Shown here in pieces: positions 37,554 to 49,157 of a stretch of 64,000 nt of DNA. The notes beneath the pieces are model-generated. The model was not told the DNA's origin, ran no database searches, and saw only the letters and a list, made by a program, of their open reading frames with translations. Source of the DNA: Paramecium octaurelia (Eukaryota > Ciliophora > Oligohymenophorea > Peniculida > Parameciidae); contig CAJJDP010000036.1 of NCBI GenBank assembly GCA_905182995.1, positions 417,596 to 481,595 of the forward strand, read 5' to 3'. The translations under genes and the position numbers were made by a program. Each line of letters opens with the position of its first letter. The first letter of the stretch is position 1.

Positions 37554-38366
37554 ATGGAGATAGGTTAATATAATGATTTAATGCAATATGCATCTTAATT
37601 GGCAGATTTGGCTTTGAATGTTGGTAATTGACCCCATTTTGATAAATAAATAGGATTTGTATTGGGTCCTCTAATTGGATACGTGGCTCAATATTAATTG
37701 ATTAAGCAATAAAAGAGTGTGGGGTCATTCTCAACTGATGTCTGTGCGATATTATTATTTGCCAACTTGTTAAGAATTGTATTTTGGTATGAAAAAAGGT
37801 TTGAAAGTGCATTATTGTATCAATCAGTTCTGATGATCATGATGTAAGTAATAAATCATGCTAAATTCTTAAGGTGGAATTATTAAGGTTATGTTTGACA
37901 ATAAAGAACAAGTCAGTTTATAAGAACAAACCAGTCTCATTCTTTGATAGCCCATTGAATAAGTTCTGGAGATGGAGCTAATTAAATTCTTACATTACAT
38001 GTTTGATCGCCTTCTTAACATTTGTATTGATCGCTAGTTATTTGAATCTTGGCAACCCTCAATATTGGGAAATTATTGGATTCCTAAGTTGTGCAATAGA
38101 GGTTGAATTATGCTGATAATGATTAGGCAACCTTGGGATTACCTTAAGCCATAAAGAATCACACATCAAAAAGTGTGAAAGGATTGTCTTACACTATGAT
38201 AGGATCATGGTTTTTGGGGGATGCGTTTAAGACATTCTACTTTATAGTGAAAAGCCAACCTGCTTAATTTGTGATGTGCGGAGTAATCCAATTAAGTGTG
38301 GATATTTGGATCATGCTATAAATAGCAGTATTTAGTTCTAAGAAGAGTGAGTTAGCAGAATTATGA
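37554..38366 (+). CDS. PQ-loop membrane transporter, SLC66A2-like
   Basis: 243 aa, introns 37624-37653 (30 nt), 37848-37873 and 38102-38126. The family comprises seven-helix PQ-loop carriers. The protein shows two PQ-loop-type segments. The first is GFVLGPLIGYVAQYQLI, where the PQ pair is modified, followed by KSVGSFSTDVCAILLFANLLR. The second, better one is EATLGLPQAIKNHTSKSVKGLSYTMI. Six to seven hydrophobic helices are seen, including a long one (LIAFLTFVLIASYL). SLC66A2/PQLC1 relatives act in endosome or Golgi membranes and are linked to phospholipid asymmetry; the substrate here is not known. It converges on the protease gene with 37 bp between stops. Confidence 0.78.
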
Positions 38367-38403
38367 TTTATAATGGAATTGATATTTGTGATAATGTTAT
38401 ATA

Positions 38404-39394
38404 TCATTTTGGAACAACTGAGTTATCCCAAACACTGCAAGTGTTTCTTCCGCTTTAAAGGTAGATGTATCCATCGACTCCCCAACTTGTAGACCATGAG
38501 TTCTTGACAATGAGAGCTTCAGAAGTGAAACCAATAGCCAAAACAGCGTGGTTGATATCTCCAGTGCATTCAGAATCTGGGAAGATGATATCATCCTTTT
38601 TGGGTTTATAGTTCTTCCAATCTGAGGCCTTGACAGCGACTGAAACTGGTCCGTTTTAGAGGGCGTTTTAGTGAGCAGCTTCATTGGCAGCAATTGCAGT
38701 TGATCCACTGACTTTGTAGGGACCTCCCTTGAGTTTGCATGATCCTGATTCCTTAGCGGTCTATAAAAGAATTAATTTAAAATAATACGTATGGATAAGC
38801 ATCTTAGACGGAAAGACCATTTCTCTTGACATAGTTCAAGGCTCTTGATGGCATACCTCCGTTACATCCTTAGTTGAAATCAATCAAAGTTGAGCAATCA
38901 ACCAATTATTATTCTGAGAGATCTGGTAATTCACCAGTGTTAACCTTGTAGAATCCTTCCAAGACACCAGTTGTACTGAAAGCCCAGCATGATCCACATT
39001 GTCCTTGGTCTTTGACCTTTTAGACTGCACCTTTTTCTCTCCAATCGATTGGTGTAGCATTGACATTTTCGAATTAAGATTTTGGTACTTCCAAATCATC
39101 AGGGTTGATTTTGAGGGTCAAATAAGTGGCAGCGAATTCTTCATCGGTAAGATCTGTGAATTATGTTTCACCAAAGATTTCTCTTCCGATTCTTGCGTTT
39201 CTGGCCTTAATGTCAGCAATGTTAGCCTCATAAACTTATAATCTGTAGAGGAGTTCAGATCCAGAGTATTATTTGTTGAATTTGGATTAGTAATTGGTGA
39301 ATTATGCAGCCAATTAAACCTCTGGAGTGCTTTGAACGTTGTAAAGTGTTCCCACTAACATCAATAAACCAATGGCAAGGATTGTCTTTTCCAT
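38404..39394 (-). CDS. Papain-family cysteine protease (cathepsin L-like)
   Basis: 320 aa preproenzyme with one intron, 38761-38788 (28 nt). It starts with a signal peptide ([15 protein letters not shown]) and an inhibitory propeptide of the I29 type with FTDLTDEEF. The mature domain begins near [12 protein letters not shown]. Catalytic residues are in QCGSCWAFS (Cys), NHAVLAIGF (His) and NSWSTSWG (Asn, with Gln of the oxyanion hole in KDQGQCGS). Expected site of action: phagosome/lysosome or secretion. Codon use is richer in C-ending codons than neighbouring genes, as for a highly expressed product. The length is standard for the family. Confidence 0.96.
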
Positions 39395-39452
39395 TATGTA
39401 ATAATATTATTTTTCGATGTCATAATCATCGATTTTTATAATACTAATGATG

Positions 39453-40058
39453 ATGTCATCATTCACTTTTATTGACCTAGTCATTTTATTTGTTAATTCC
39501 ACTCCAGGACGGTATTTATTATACCAATTCCCCAAACCATAACCCACCTTGATATTCAACAACAAACCACTTAAGTTTCAGCACATATTTTAGATATCCG
39601 AAGATACATATAAATATTTTTAGTCTACGTTATTTGGATTGAAAATAAGGTAAGCTCCACCTGATTGGATGGGTTATTATTAAACTCACAACAATCTAGA
39701 ATCATATCTTGTTCACACCAAAAATATGGAATAAACCAATGTGGATGCTCAAAATTAGAACTTGAAGTTTATCCAATTCAAATACTGCTGCTCCTCTCAT
39801 CAACTGTATTATCATTATTCAAAAACAATATACTCCTCCCAAGCAGAGATTACAAATTTATTATAATAAATTGTTTATAAAATTACCACAATCTAGCATA
39901 AGAGAATTGTTCTATTATAACAAGACCAAAAATCAAATCATTAAGCAATAAAACCAATATTATAAATAGGTTTCTAAACTTTAAGATATCGCAAGGATGT
40001 TTCATATCAATGCAACAAATGCGGTTACATAATTTATAAACAATCAACAGACACTTGA
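39453..40058 (+). CDS. Possible hypothetical protein with a CxxC knuckle
   Basis: A 201-aa intronless frame. It begins MSSFTFIDLVILFVNS and near the end has YQCNKCGYIIYK, which looks like half a zinc ribbon. The frame ends at TGA 40056-40058 but reads on without another TGA for about 60 further codons, as if the stop were recent. A minus-strand frame is open over part of the same bases (about 40130-39790), which weakens the case. It starts 58 bp from the divergent protease gene. It could be a real gene, a decaying gene or chance; I favour the first two. Confidence 0.35.
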
Positions 40059-41509
40059 AGTATTTCTAAGATTGAAATTGTCCAAGAAGAAGTGTTACAA
40101 TTAAATTATAATTGTCTCGCTCCAACTTTGCCATTTATTGTCACTACTAAAATATATCCAATCAAAGTTACTATTATAAAATCACTATATTAAATGAAAA
40201 TTATATTATAGTTTTATATTTCACTCCTTATTTTAAGGAATTGTCTATGATTAATGAATGAGAACGAAAATATATTTCATTATTGGTTTATGCAAGAAAT
40301 CTATTTTATTCTTAAATTTATGAACTAAAGTTCCTTTAATGCAAATACTATACATAATTACTAAATATCAATATTAATCTGTTTTAGAGCATTAATTTTG
40401 CATTTATTCCAATTATTTCTATATTTATTTATAAAGTTATATCATAACTCATAATCTTAAAATATATTTTTCTCCTATTATTGAGGATATATGATTTTTA
40501 GCATTAACATTCCAATTCATAGATCTAAAACTCTTTGAATCCCCCTTCAAATATGATTATTATTATTAATTATTAATTTTCTTTATATTTATAAAATATA
40601 AGTAAAGCAATTAATTTCAAAGTTTCTCTCATTTCAGTTGCTCGCTACATCAAATATTATCAAGCTGGAAGATCAACCTATATATTCACATATGCTTTGA
40701 AATAATATTGTGGTAGAATTTTCAACACTTAGACGAAAAATAATTGAATTGGAAAATAAAATTAACTTTATTGTTAGAATTTATATAAAATTAATTCTTG
40801 ATAATCTAAATTCAAAAATCAAATGATGTAACCTTTATTTGGGTATAGCTCAAGTAATTTTTCAGAAGGATATAAGGACAATAGCGCAGAAAAATGACTT
40901 TCACCATCGGCTTTTTATTTTATTGATATGTATTAAAACTTTAAAGGAAAGTGTTAAAAAAATTTAATAATAGTATATATCTCAGTCATTCTTTATCTAA
41001 GAATTTTCATTTTCATATTATTTACTTATCCAATAAGCGAAGGACTATAGTAATTTAAGTCTCTTGGTTAAATGGCTAGAAAATTTACCATTGAAGGATC
41101 TATAATTCTTTTTATTGAGACTCATAGTATGATTGTCGTAAATATTAATACTTCCTAGAATTACCAATTCAAATAATCTTAATTAATTAAATCTTAGCAT
41201 TATGTTATTAGATTTTTCTCTGCCATATCTTTCAAAGATCACCACAAGTATATGATTAGTCAGAATATACATTAATTCTCACTCATTCCCTTTGGATAAT
41301 AATGTTAATAATGAATCACATATATGTTCATTATTTTAGTTAATAACTAATTTCTGTTTCTATGCTTATCCATTCTTTAAAGATGTGAGAATTTAATCCT
41401 AAGAATCAAGTCAAACTGAATGAATTGAATTTCCTTTGATCCCCTCTAGCTCATCTTAATATTCACTGTTTGTTAATATTAATTTATTAATAAATTAATT
41501 TAATATAAA
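40059..41509. other. 1.45-kb stretch with no intact gene
   Basis: The DNA is AT-rich with poly-A/T runs. One plus-strand coding trace at about 40640-40820 reads LATSNIIKLEDQPIYSHML, an in-frame TGA, then VVEFSTLRRKIIELENK, like a broken coiled-coil protein. No spliced frame repairs it. The segment just upstream of 41510 (alternating A/T, TTAATTTAATATAAA) is the likely promoter of the MORN gene. Confidence 0.4.
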
Positions 41510-42267
41510 ATGGCTGATGAAAATCCAGATGACAATAATTTTGAATTTATCAAATTCCTTCCTGAAGGAGATTAGAAGACCAAGTCTTCTAGAGATTATA
41601 CTGGTAGAGGATAAGCCAAATATGCCAATAATGAAATCTATGAAGGTGAATATGTCGATGGAGTAACTGTTTCAAATCTAATCTTTAGAAAAGAAATGGT
41701 AAAGGCAAATATAATTATGCCAACGGTGACCTCTACTTCGGAGATTTCATAAACAATGCCAAGCATGGAATTGGTAAACTAACATACAAAGAAAAGGGAG
41801 AATATTTCGGTTTCACTCACATTTATCATTTTAGGCTAATGGGAAAATGGTAAGCGACATGGAGAAGGCATCTTTACATTTCCAAACAAGGATTAATATA
41901 GTGGATGGTGGGCATTTGGTAAAAAAGAGGGCAATGGTACATATATTTATAATGATACTGGGATGAGAGTATTTTCTAATGTCTATTTCAATAGTTAGTA
42001 GGTTAGTGGAAAGAAAACAAGTTTGTATCTGGAAGATGGGTTTTACCAAATGGTACATATTATGAAGGAGAATTCGATAATAATAAGCCTAATAAGGTTG
42101 GAATCTGGTACTTTAAGAATGGCAATAAAGTATAAGGAACATATAATCAAAAAATAATTCCAAATGACGATCCTGATGATAAGAAACTTAATATAGAAAT
42201 GAAATGGGCATCTAATGGATATTTATATTAAAATGCAGATTTAGTAAATGCACATGAAAAATTCTGA
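41510..42267 (+). CDS. RSPH1: MORN-repeat protein, radial spoke head RSPH1-like
   Basis: 226 aa with introns 41663-41688, 41810-41834 and 41969-41994. It contains six or more MORN repeats of the form Y.G.(W/F/Y)..(N)(G/K)..G.G.Y/F, for example YEGEYVDGKRNGKGKY, YFGDFINNAKHGIGKL, YFGQWENGKRHGEGIF, YSGWWAFGKKEGNGTY and YEGEFDNNKPNKVGIW. The order, including TYIYNDTG before the repeat LVGQWKENKF, resembles RSPH1, a radial-spoke head component that contacts the central pair and tunes ciliary beating. Its acidic N-terminus also fits. Generic MORN proteins look alike, so RSPH1 is likely but not certain. Convergent with the next gene, with 31 bp between stops. Confidence 0.78.
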
Positions 42268-42298
42268 ATTATCATATTAATATAGGAGATTCTTATAA

Positions 42299-43835
42299 TC
42301 ATTCATTATATAATTTTAATTATTCCTAAATTATATGAAAGGAATTACATTTTTTCTATTAATTCTAATATTATCAGTATCTATAACATGCTTTTCTATG
42401 TTTTCATCTTTTTCAAATCCAAAGTTCAATACAAAATTGTTTGATTTTGAAGGACTCTCCCTCCCTTTTAGTGTAGGTGATGCTATGGTTTCAGGTACTC
42501 TTCTATCAAATAAACATAATTGTAATATCTCCAATAACATGGCAGCAAATGTCAACACTAATTCAGGTATGCAGAGGGGCATCAATTATTCATCAATGAT
42601 ATCCCTCATAAATACAAGATTCAGTATATTTGACCAATCAGTGCATTTCTAAAAATAATCATAAGAAATGATTACATTTTCAATATAAGTATGCATGGTA
42701 TTTCTAAAATGAGCCAGAAATCCTAATTTAGTACCAACAATAGATAAATGTGCCATATGAAGCAGAATGAGGAATGTTGTAGGACAATAGAATTTCCAAG
42801 TAACCTTATAAATTTTATGTTTAAATATGCCCTTTCTAGTTAAATTTTGTATAATTGCAGAATGAAATATTGCTCCGAAACCCATCAAAAAGCCTAGATC
42901 AATTTGATTAATAATTACCTGCCATAATGAGAGCAATCAAAAATACAAGTTGAATGTAATTGTCTCTGAAATTGGAGACATCAATCTATTTAATGGTACA
43001 ATTATATTCAGTAAACTTCTAACCAAAAAGACCGAACTTAGGTGTTTCAGGGAAATACTCTAATCCTGGAAAACTCTCATAAGGGTATTCATTTTCTTCA
43101 AATAATAAATACTAATCAAACTCATCAATGAATGCATATTCTGATGATTATATCACACATTTATAAGCTGATTCTAATAATGGATATTGATTAATTGACT
43201 CTCCATCTTCATAGCAAACATCGATTCCATAACTTAAAGTGAAATTAAAATATGATTGAGTAAGATTTTCTTTAGAAAGTAAGTCTGCATAGTTTCCACA
43301 AGCGTTTTATTCATTTTTAGTTAAGCAGACTCCGTTACAAATAGACGTGCAATTATGTTCATAAAATAATTCTCTGTATGTGTATTCAGATCTTCTTCCA
43401 CAAATAGAATATCCCTTCCAGATTACAAAATCTTATGAGTTGATAGGTGCTATTTCATCACATCCCTCATCTATATCGGAAGCCTAACAATGTTCACTTT
43501 TCAATTTATCATAATCAATTTGACCATTCTCATCCTCTTCTCCAAACCCACAATCACATCCTTATTATTGGCTTAGTATAAATACCACTTGAGCTTTCTG
43601 GATAACTGTATGCAAAGAAGGTTTCCAAATTAGATGGACATTTTGAATCGTTTACTTTTTGAATTTCAACAATTGGTTTGAATTCCCAATTATCATATAG
43701 ATTTCTATCCATTTGGTAGTGATTTATGTATAGAATCAAGGCCAATGGGAAGATAACACACTCTATAAGGAAATTGAGATATTGAACAGAAGCAGCAAAG
43801 TGAGTAGATTTCCAATAACTAGGTTTTTGCTTCAT
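42299..43835 (-). CDS. Cys-rich four-TM membrane protein, ciliate-specific
   Basis: 487 aa, introns 43561-43585, 42894-42918 and 42365-42387 (23-25 nt). A first membrane helix near the N-terminus (FLIECVIFPLALILYI) is followed by a roughly 250-residue ectodomain with more than 15 cysteines and acidic loops (CDCGFGEEDENGQ). Three more helices follow: QLVFLIALIMAGFLMGFG, FYCPTTFLILLHMAHL and ELVLTFAAMLLEILQL. The C-terminus is cytosolic, basic then polar. TM1 plus a Cys-rich ectodomain recalls P2X or tetraspanin layouts, but the motifs of those families are absent. The 23-nt last intron brings in the TGA at 42301-42299. Without it the frame would run deep into the antisense of the MORN gene. 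Confidence 0.82.
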
Positions 43836-43944
43836 TAAATAAAATATTATAATTATATATCATGTACTTACATTTACTAATTTTTCCATTGCGAATAATA
43901 TTTTCTTGGAAGATTTATAATGTTTTTAGGGATCAATTAACAAT

Positions 43945-44385
43945 TCACATATTCGTTGCAATGTAAAAGGTGGCCTAGTATAATAGATGAAGAATTATAT
44001 ACTTTTATTCAAAAACACAAAGGAATTGGAGTACTATATCTAATTCATCCTCGAAGCCTTCATTCTGAGCAGTCTTTTCATAAGGGAAAAGCTTTTGCAT
44101 GTTTAATAACATATCTCTGGTTGTGATGACAATAAGTGATCTCAAATAGAGCCAGTTATATTTTTGAATTTCACCGTTCTGAGAGATAGATTCTAAGATT
44201 GGCTTTAGTTGGCTCATTAAATTATTGATTTGAATGGGTATGTCCTTTAATTATAAAATGAGGTCTTTTACTTTCTTGATCCGAATTCCTTATTGGATTT
44301 AACTGACAATCTCTTGGGTTTGCTCATAGAAATCTTTGAGTTGGTTCTAATAGTCATGTTGAATCATTTCTTTATTTTCATTCAT
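43945..44385 (-). CDS. Hypothetical helical protein, 146 aa
   Basis: ATG 44385-44383 to TGA 43947-43945. It is mostly helical: Gln/Lys-rich N-terminus, then KDLILQLKDIPIQINNLM and YNWLYLRSLIVITTRDMLL. A 33-nt GT...AG stretch (start GTACTCC) near the 3' end could be an in-frame intron, which would shorten the protein by 11 residues. No known domain is present. It lies 109 bp from the start of the convergent membrane protein gene and is probably a small structural protein. Confidence 0.65.
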
Positions 44386-44535
44386 TATATTTAATTAATT
44401 AATATATAAGACATAGTTGAAGTATAAAGTATGAGTGTTGATTCTAATGAGAATGAATGAATGCAATTCTTATTGAGTCAATCCCTTAAAATCAATATGA
44501 TCAGAATAATCTAACAATATTAATTAAAAATAAAG

Positions 44536-45239
44536 ATGAATCCAATTTAATAAGCATGGTTAAAAATCCTGAACCCAGTATCTGTGGTCATCAACGAGAA
44601 GCTAGCCAAACGATCAGGATTATTGGGTAAGATTGGAAGATTCTTCCTCATTGGACCAAGAGAATTTGGATTTCATCCTACAAACTAAATGTTCATCTAT
44701 TTCAACAGAAGAGTGCTCTTTGCAACAGCCTTCATGGGTCACAAATACTCAGTCTTAAAGTAATTAACACAAATATGTTTACAATAGAGGACTCACACAT
44801 TAAGGCTATCATATGTTGAGACCAATGAGAGCAGCTGTATTCTTGGGACCAATTGCAGTTTTGGCAGGTCTATTTAGATTAGTCTACTATTCCTCTGAAA
44901 ACAGATCATACTAGTATGCAATATTATTTGGATAGTTAGTCCTGATAATTTGGATTACGTGATGAAGAAAGCAACAAATGCATTACATTTTCCATTGAAC
45001 ACATTGAATCAAAGATTATCAGCACATTACACAGAAATAAGTTCTATCTATACAGCTGAAATGATGAAGAGAGTAATAATCCATTATTATTCAAATCTTA
45101 GTATCATAAATAACATGCCAAAATAATCAAGGAGAGATCAATCCAATCAGAACATGTTAAGAAAACTAAATATGCTGATCCATCATATAAATATGTCCCA
45201 ATGACTCCAGTCCACATTGAAGATGTAAAACTCGCTTGA
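44536..45239 (+). CDS. Small membrane protein, probably organellar, unknown function
   Basis: 206 aa, introns 44760-44787, 44914-44939 and 45073-45101 (26-29 nt). The N-terminus is amphipathic and basic (NEKLAKRSGLLGKIGRF), compatible with mitochondrial targeting. There is one clear hydrophobic helix (AAVFLGPIAVLAGLF) and a long polar tail rich in His, Tyr and Lys, ending PVHIEDVKLA. Codon choice is like that of highly expressed genes. I do not recognise a family. A subunit or accessory of a ciliate-specific respiratory or import complex is a guess only. Confidence 0.75.
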
Positions 45240-45258
45240 GATAAATAATAAAAATATA

Positions 45259-46608
45259 ATGTTAACAATCTTTGATGAGTTTTATAATAATAAAAATATC
45301 CCAGACTTCCTTGATGATGATGGCATACTCTTAAATAAGGAGAATAACATCCAATTGAAAGAATTGTAAGGACATTTATAAATACTTCCAAATTAGTTTA
45401 GTCAATAATGAAGACTTAGTGACACAGATGATCTCCTTTTTCGAGTATGATGAATTAGAAACTGATCACAAACGCGTAATCAAATATCCTTTTGTCGTCA
45501 GCGAATTGTTAGGATCACTTTATGTTTTAAATGCAAGACATCTGAATTTCATAATCCAATTGTTGAATTCCTCAAATAGTCTGCCTTCTATTACGATTGG
45601 ATACATTAGTAAAGTCATTATGAATGTTCTCAAAAACAATCCATGTTTTGTAATCATCTATCTTAACATTAGTTTTGGTAAAATGTCTAATTGCCATAAT
45701 TGGGTATTTTACTGCAAGATATCAATAATTATGCTATAGGTGAATTAATCTATTCTATGATTATATATTAAACATAGGACAATCAATTGGACTATTTGGA
45801 AAAAAGAATTGAATTGGTCAATTGCTTATTGAATGAGATCAATACTGACAGAAGTGAAGGCATTTCAAATGTCATCTGTATGTTATTACAACAAATTACT
45901 GAAACCCTCCAAGAATAGAAATCCCTCATTATTAAACATCTATTTACTAAATTAGACATTTTTTTATCTGCTTTGCCTTATAGACCATAACCAATTTTAA
46001 GTATCCTCATTAATCTTATTAAACATCAATAATATTATGAATCTGAAGTCAATTAAATTTACAATCATTTTCTTGAAAGATCCAAAGAATTATTTGATGA
46101 TTTGCTTAAAAATGGTGCATCCTTTGGTCAGAATAATCTCTCATATATTCAATTTTATGATGTATTGACCAATTAAACTTATATTTTACAGAATATCAAT
46201 GCCTAACATTTAGCTATTGCATTGTTTGTATAATATTATTATAATATAAAATAGCAACTAATTCAAAAGTATCAATATCATAATCAATTACACAAATATG
46301 CAACAAATAGCATCCTGAAATTAATTCCTTAAATTGACTCTCAACAATTACTTTAAATTGCCCTTTCTGAGTTTAAGTATTAAATTTGATAATATAGGAT
46401 TAAACCAATAAAGGAAAATAGAGGATATGTGGTTTAGATAATTAACAAAATAATTGAAGTGAATTTTAATCTACAAATTTAAGAAGAAGAGTTACAAAAT
46501 ATAAATTCAATTCAAAATAATTATTTTTTTGGATAGATTCCTGATTAGAAACCTACATTCAATTTACAAGAAGAATTTGAAGCAGCAATGAATAAATTAT
46601 AGATATGA
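45259..46608 (+). CDS. SAPS-domain protein, PP6 phosphatase regulatory subunit-like
   Basis: 424 aa, introns 45366-45396 (31 nt), 45650-45672 and 46377-46397. SAPS proteins bind the PP6/Sit4 catalytic subunit and direct it to substrates. The region after residue 30 follows the SAPS order: an ILLNKENNIQLKEFL opening (family: DVLQECKxQNxKLIxFL), HKRVIKYPFVVSELL (family: KRxFKYPxxACELL), ITIGYISKVIMNVL (family: ASFFSKVMGxL), and a late NRGYVVQIINKI. The rest is helical ARM/HEAT-like. It is shorter than metazoan PP6R proteins, which carry long disordered tails. It starts 19 bp after the previous same-strand stop. Its own stop is 2 bp from that of TSR3. Confidence 0.75.
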
Positions 46609-46610
46609 AA

Positions 46611-47378
46611 TCATTAAATTTGGTCTTCATCTTCATCAGAACTACTCGGCATATCATAATTCCTCTGTCCTGTATTCTCCTTCTTTACAGCCATTTCCAA
46701 ATACTTTTATTCAGCTATTCTCAATTCTTTATCATTCTGACATTCAGCATAGAGATCAAAGGCCTCTTTGTTTAATTTGAAGAAGTTCTCTCCCCAAGTA
46801 AATTTACTAAGAATATAATCTGCTTATTCTCTGCGACCACATAGGGCTAATGTAGCTGCAATAGCTTCAACACAAGACAATTTAAATTACTTTCCATAAT
46901 TCACTGGATTCACCGCAACCATATGAGGTAATAATCTTTCATTGGGAGACACATAAGTAATTTCTTCTATCTTTGCCCATGAACAATCAATGACACAAAT
47001 CCCTTTTTGTAATAATTCCTCATCCTCTTTTGATACATACTTTTTCCCATTTGCACTTACTATGATTCCTTAGAATTTCACTTTTGGTTTAATTGCTGTC
47101 AATAATTTAAATCTTTCCATTTTTCTGCCTGTGCATTTCTTGACATCACATTAACCATAATCAATCATAAACAATTTAACATCATTCAATCTTTCCTCTG
47201 TCTTAGTTATTTATTATTAATCTTCATCTTCACTTTCATCTTGACTATTGCTCTATTATTTATCTATTTATTGCAATTGATGCAATGTTATTTGTTATTG
47301 ATGACCCTATTATTGTTTCTAATCTCTTTTGTCTGATCTTGCTTTTTTCCAATTTTAGTATCTCTATTTATTGTTCAT
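46611..47378 (-). CDS. TSR3: 18S rRNA aminocarboxypropyltransferase TSR3
   Basis: 255 aa, intronless. TSR3 adds the aminocarboxypropyl group of SAM to an m1-acp3-psi nucleotide of 18S rRNA late in 40S maturation. The N-terminal 70 residues are Gln/Lys/Asp-rich and disordered. The core is well conserved: CDVKKCTGRKMERF, FQGIIVSANGKKYVSKED, GICVIDCSWAKIEE, ERLLPHMVAVNPVNYGK, LSCVEAIAATLALCG and FTWGENFFKLN. The C-terminus is acidic (SSSDEDEDQI). The size matches the eukaryotic core enzyme. It overlaps nothing, but its stop is separated by only 2 bp from that of the SAPS gene. Confidence 0.95.
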
Positions 47379-47413
47379 TAATTATTTTTAATAAAATAAA
47401 GTCTAATATATAC

Positions 47414-47949
47414 ATGAAGGCAAATCGATTTATTATCCATAATCCTACCATCGAGTCTTACTAATTGGAGGAGTATTACAATCATTTCAAAAGGATGGAA
47501 GAAATCGATAAAGAAAAAATGAATATTTATAAAAATATAGAGTCCAATAAGTCGGCATCTAATTACAGATTTCTTATGTTACAACAAACATCCAAATTTA
47601 ATAAACAACAATAATAGAATGCTCAGGATCGTCTTCAAAAAGTACTGTTCACAATATTTTACATAAGTTACTTGACACTAAAATTGAAAGGATCAAAGTG
47701 AGAGACAATCCATATGTCAATTAAACTAGATTAAGAGGTATATCTTAAGTTGATCTAAAAAGTCCAAACATTAGTTTCAATAGTTCTTTAGAGAATCTCA
47801 ACTTAATGAAAAAGCTCTAAACTCTTAAACCCAACATCTCAAAAAAAGATCTGGATTGCCATTATGAGAAATAAAAGGAATATGGGAGTAGACTAAGAAA
47901 ACTACCCAAACTTCCAGATTTAGACAAAAAGAATCACTATTTTTTTTGA
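47414..47949 (+). CDS. Hypothetical protein, 169 aa
   Basis: One intron, 47642-47667. The start ATG at 47414 is 35 bp from the divergent TSR3 start. The N-terminus reads MKANRFIIHNPTIESYQLE, then a Lys/Asn/Gln-rich middle. The C-terminal part has RLRKLPKLPDLDKKNHYFF, which looks like a conserved short linear tail. No domain is recognised. Composition and correct splicing support a real gene. Convergent with the JmjC gene, with 15 bp between stops. Confidence 0.72.
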
Positions 47950-47964
47950 TTTGTATAATTTAAA

Positions 47965-49075
47965 TCAGTCAAACTAATTCTAAAACTCTTCCAACGAATC
48001 TTACTCTGAGTTATTGTCATTCTATTATAACGATTTAATTTGGATATTGAATTTCTCATTCAATGCCAAAATCCTATTATATAATTCCTCATTTTCTTAT
48101 TACACATTAGTTAAAAACTATTAACTTAATGTTGGATTTTCTTTATTAAAAGCAATCCAAAATTTCTCCAAGTTTTAATCACAAACATAATTCTGAGTTA
48201 CAGCAACACAATCTTCAATATTCAACACAGCATGCCACCATCCATTTGGAACATAAACAGTTTCATGCTCACTCTAAATGAAATCATAATATTTAATATT
48301 TTATGAATCGCAGTGCTTCTTTACCAAAGGAACTATGATACTAAAATAATCAATTGGATTATTAATATTCTCTAAGACATCCTTGCTAATTAATGATTTT
48401 CCTATTATTGTAATTTCAATCAAACATACCTTTTATAATATTCTTATCTACAGATGGTGGAAACATAACCCATCTTTTTTTCCCTAAAACAACACAATTC
48501 CAAGCAGAGGTTTCATAGGGATCTATATGAATCATTGATCCAGATTGCTTAGGACTAATATATCAATTGATTTACCCACATAGAATCCACCTATATTGTG
48601 GTCTTCTTTACTTCAAGTAAGCTAGGTAGTCTTATGGAAATAAGTATGGTATCTTGTATTAATTTAACATATTTTGAGGAATGTCTCCGTCAAATATATA
48701 AAAGGGATTGTAATCAGTATTGTTCTAAAAATAATGAATGTATTGATCAAATCTCAATTTCAAATAGTTGCCATCATCATCTATTGCACATCTGAAATAA
48801 CACTCCTTATAATTTTAAATCAGATAATCCCAATCCCAATTTTCCCAATCCTTGTCCAACCCTTTGATAATTACTGGAACCTTTGAATCGTATAAGGTTT
48901 AAAAGTCTGCAAGAGACAAATCAGAATCGAGTTTGATTGGGGATTCTTCAACCTTTTCTAGCAACAAATCATTAAATCTTAATTTATATTGATTTGCTGA
49001 TCTCTGCTAATATTTAAGGAAGGCCTTCAATTCATCAACATTCTTGAATTCAAATTATTTTTATGATTGGTTCAT
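47965..49075 (-). CDS. JmjC-domain hydroxylase, JMJD6/JMJD4-like
   Basis: 353 aa with introns 48555-48575 (21 nt) and 48402-48429 (28 nt). JmjC proteins are Fe(II)/2-oxoglutarate oxygenases that hydroxylate or demethylate proteins or RNA. The cupin core has the HxD iron ligands in [24 protein letters not shown], and the second His in [22 protein letters not shown], close to JMJD6 (phosphatidylserine-receptor type). Upstream is [22 protein letters not shown], the usual N-terminal lead-in of this group. No nuclear Lys/Arg-rich tail as in animal JMJD6 is seen; the end is Asn/Gln/Glu-rich. Substrate not predictable. Confidence 0.88.
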
Positions 49076-49157
49076 AAATAAAAAAATAATGAATGTACCT
49101 TTATTGGATCTGGTGAATATATTTATATTTATTAAAACTACAATTAAGTTCCGTTAA

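Noticed and set aside
41255-42298. A minus-strand frame over 1 kb long without TGA, antisense to the MORN gene
   Set aside because: It is a shadow of the MORN coding sequence; TGA is rare in antisense here. The upstream gene ends at 42299 once its 23-nt intron is removed.
42299-43835. P2X receptor or tetraspanin
   Set aside because: Four membrane helices and no family motif (no YxTxK/R or CCG); kept as an unassigned membrane protein.
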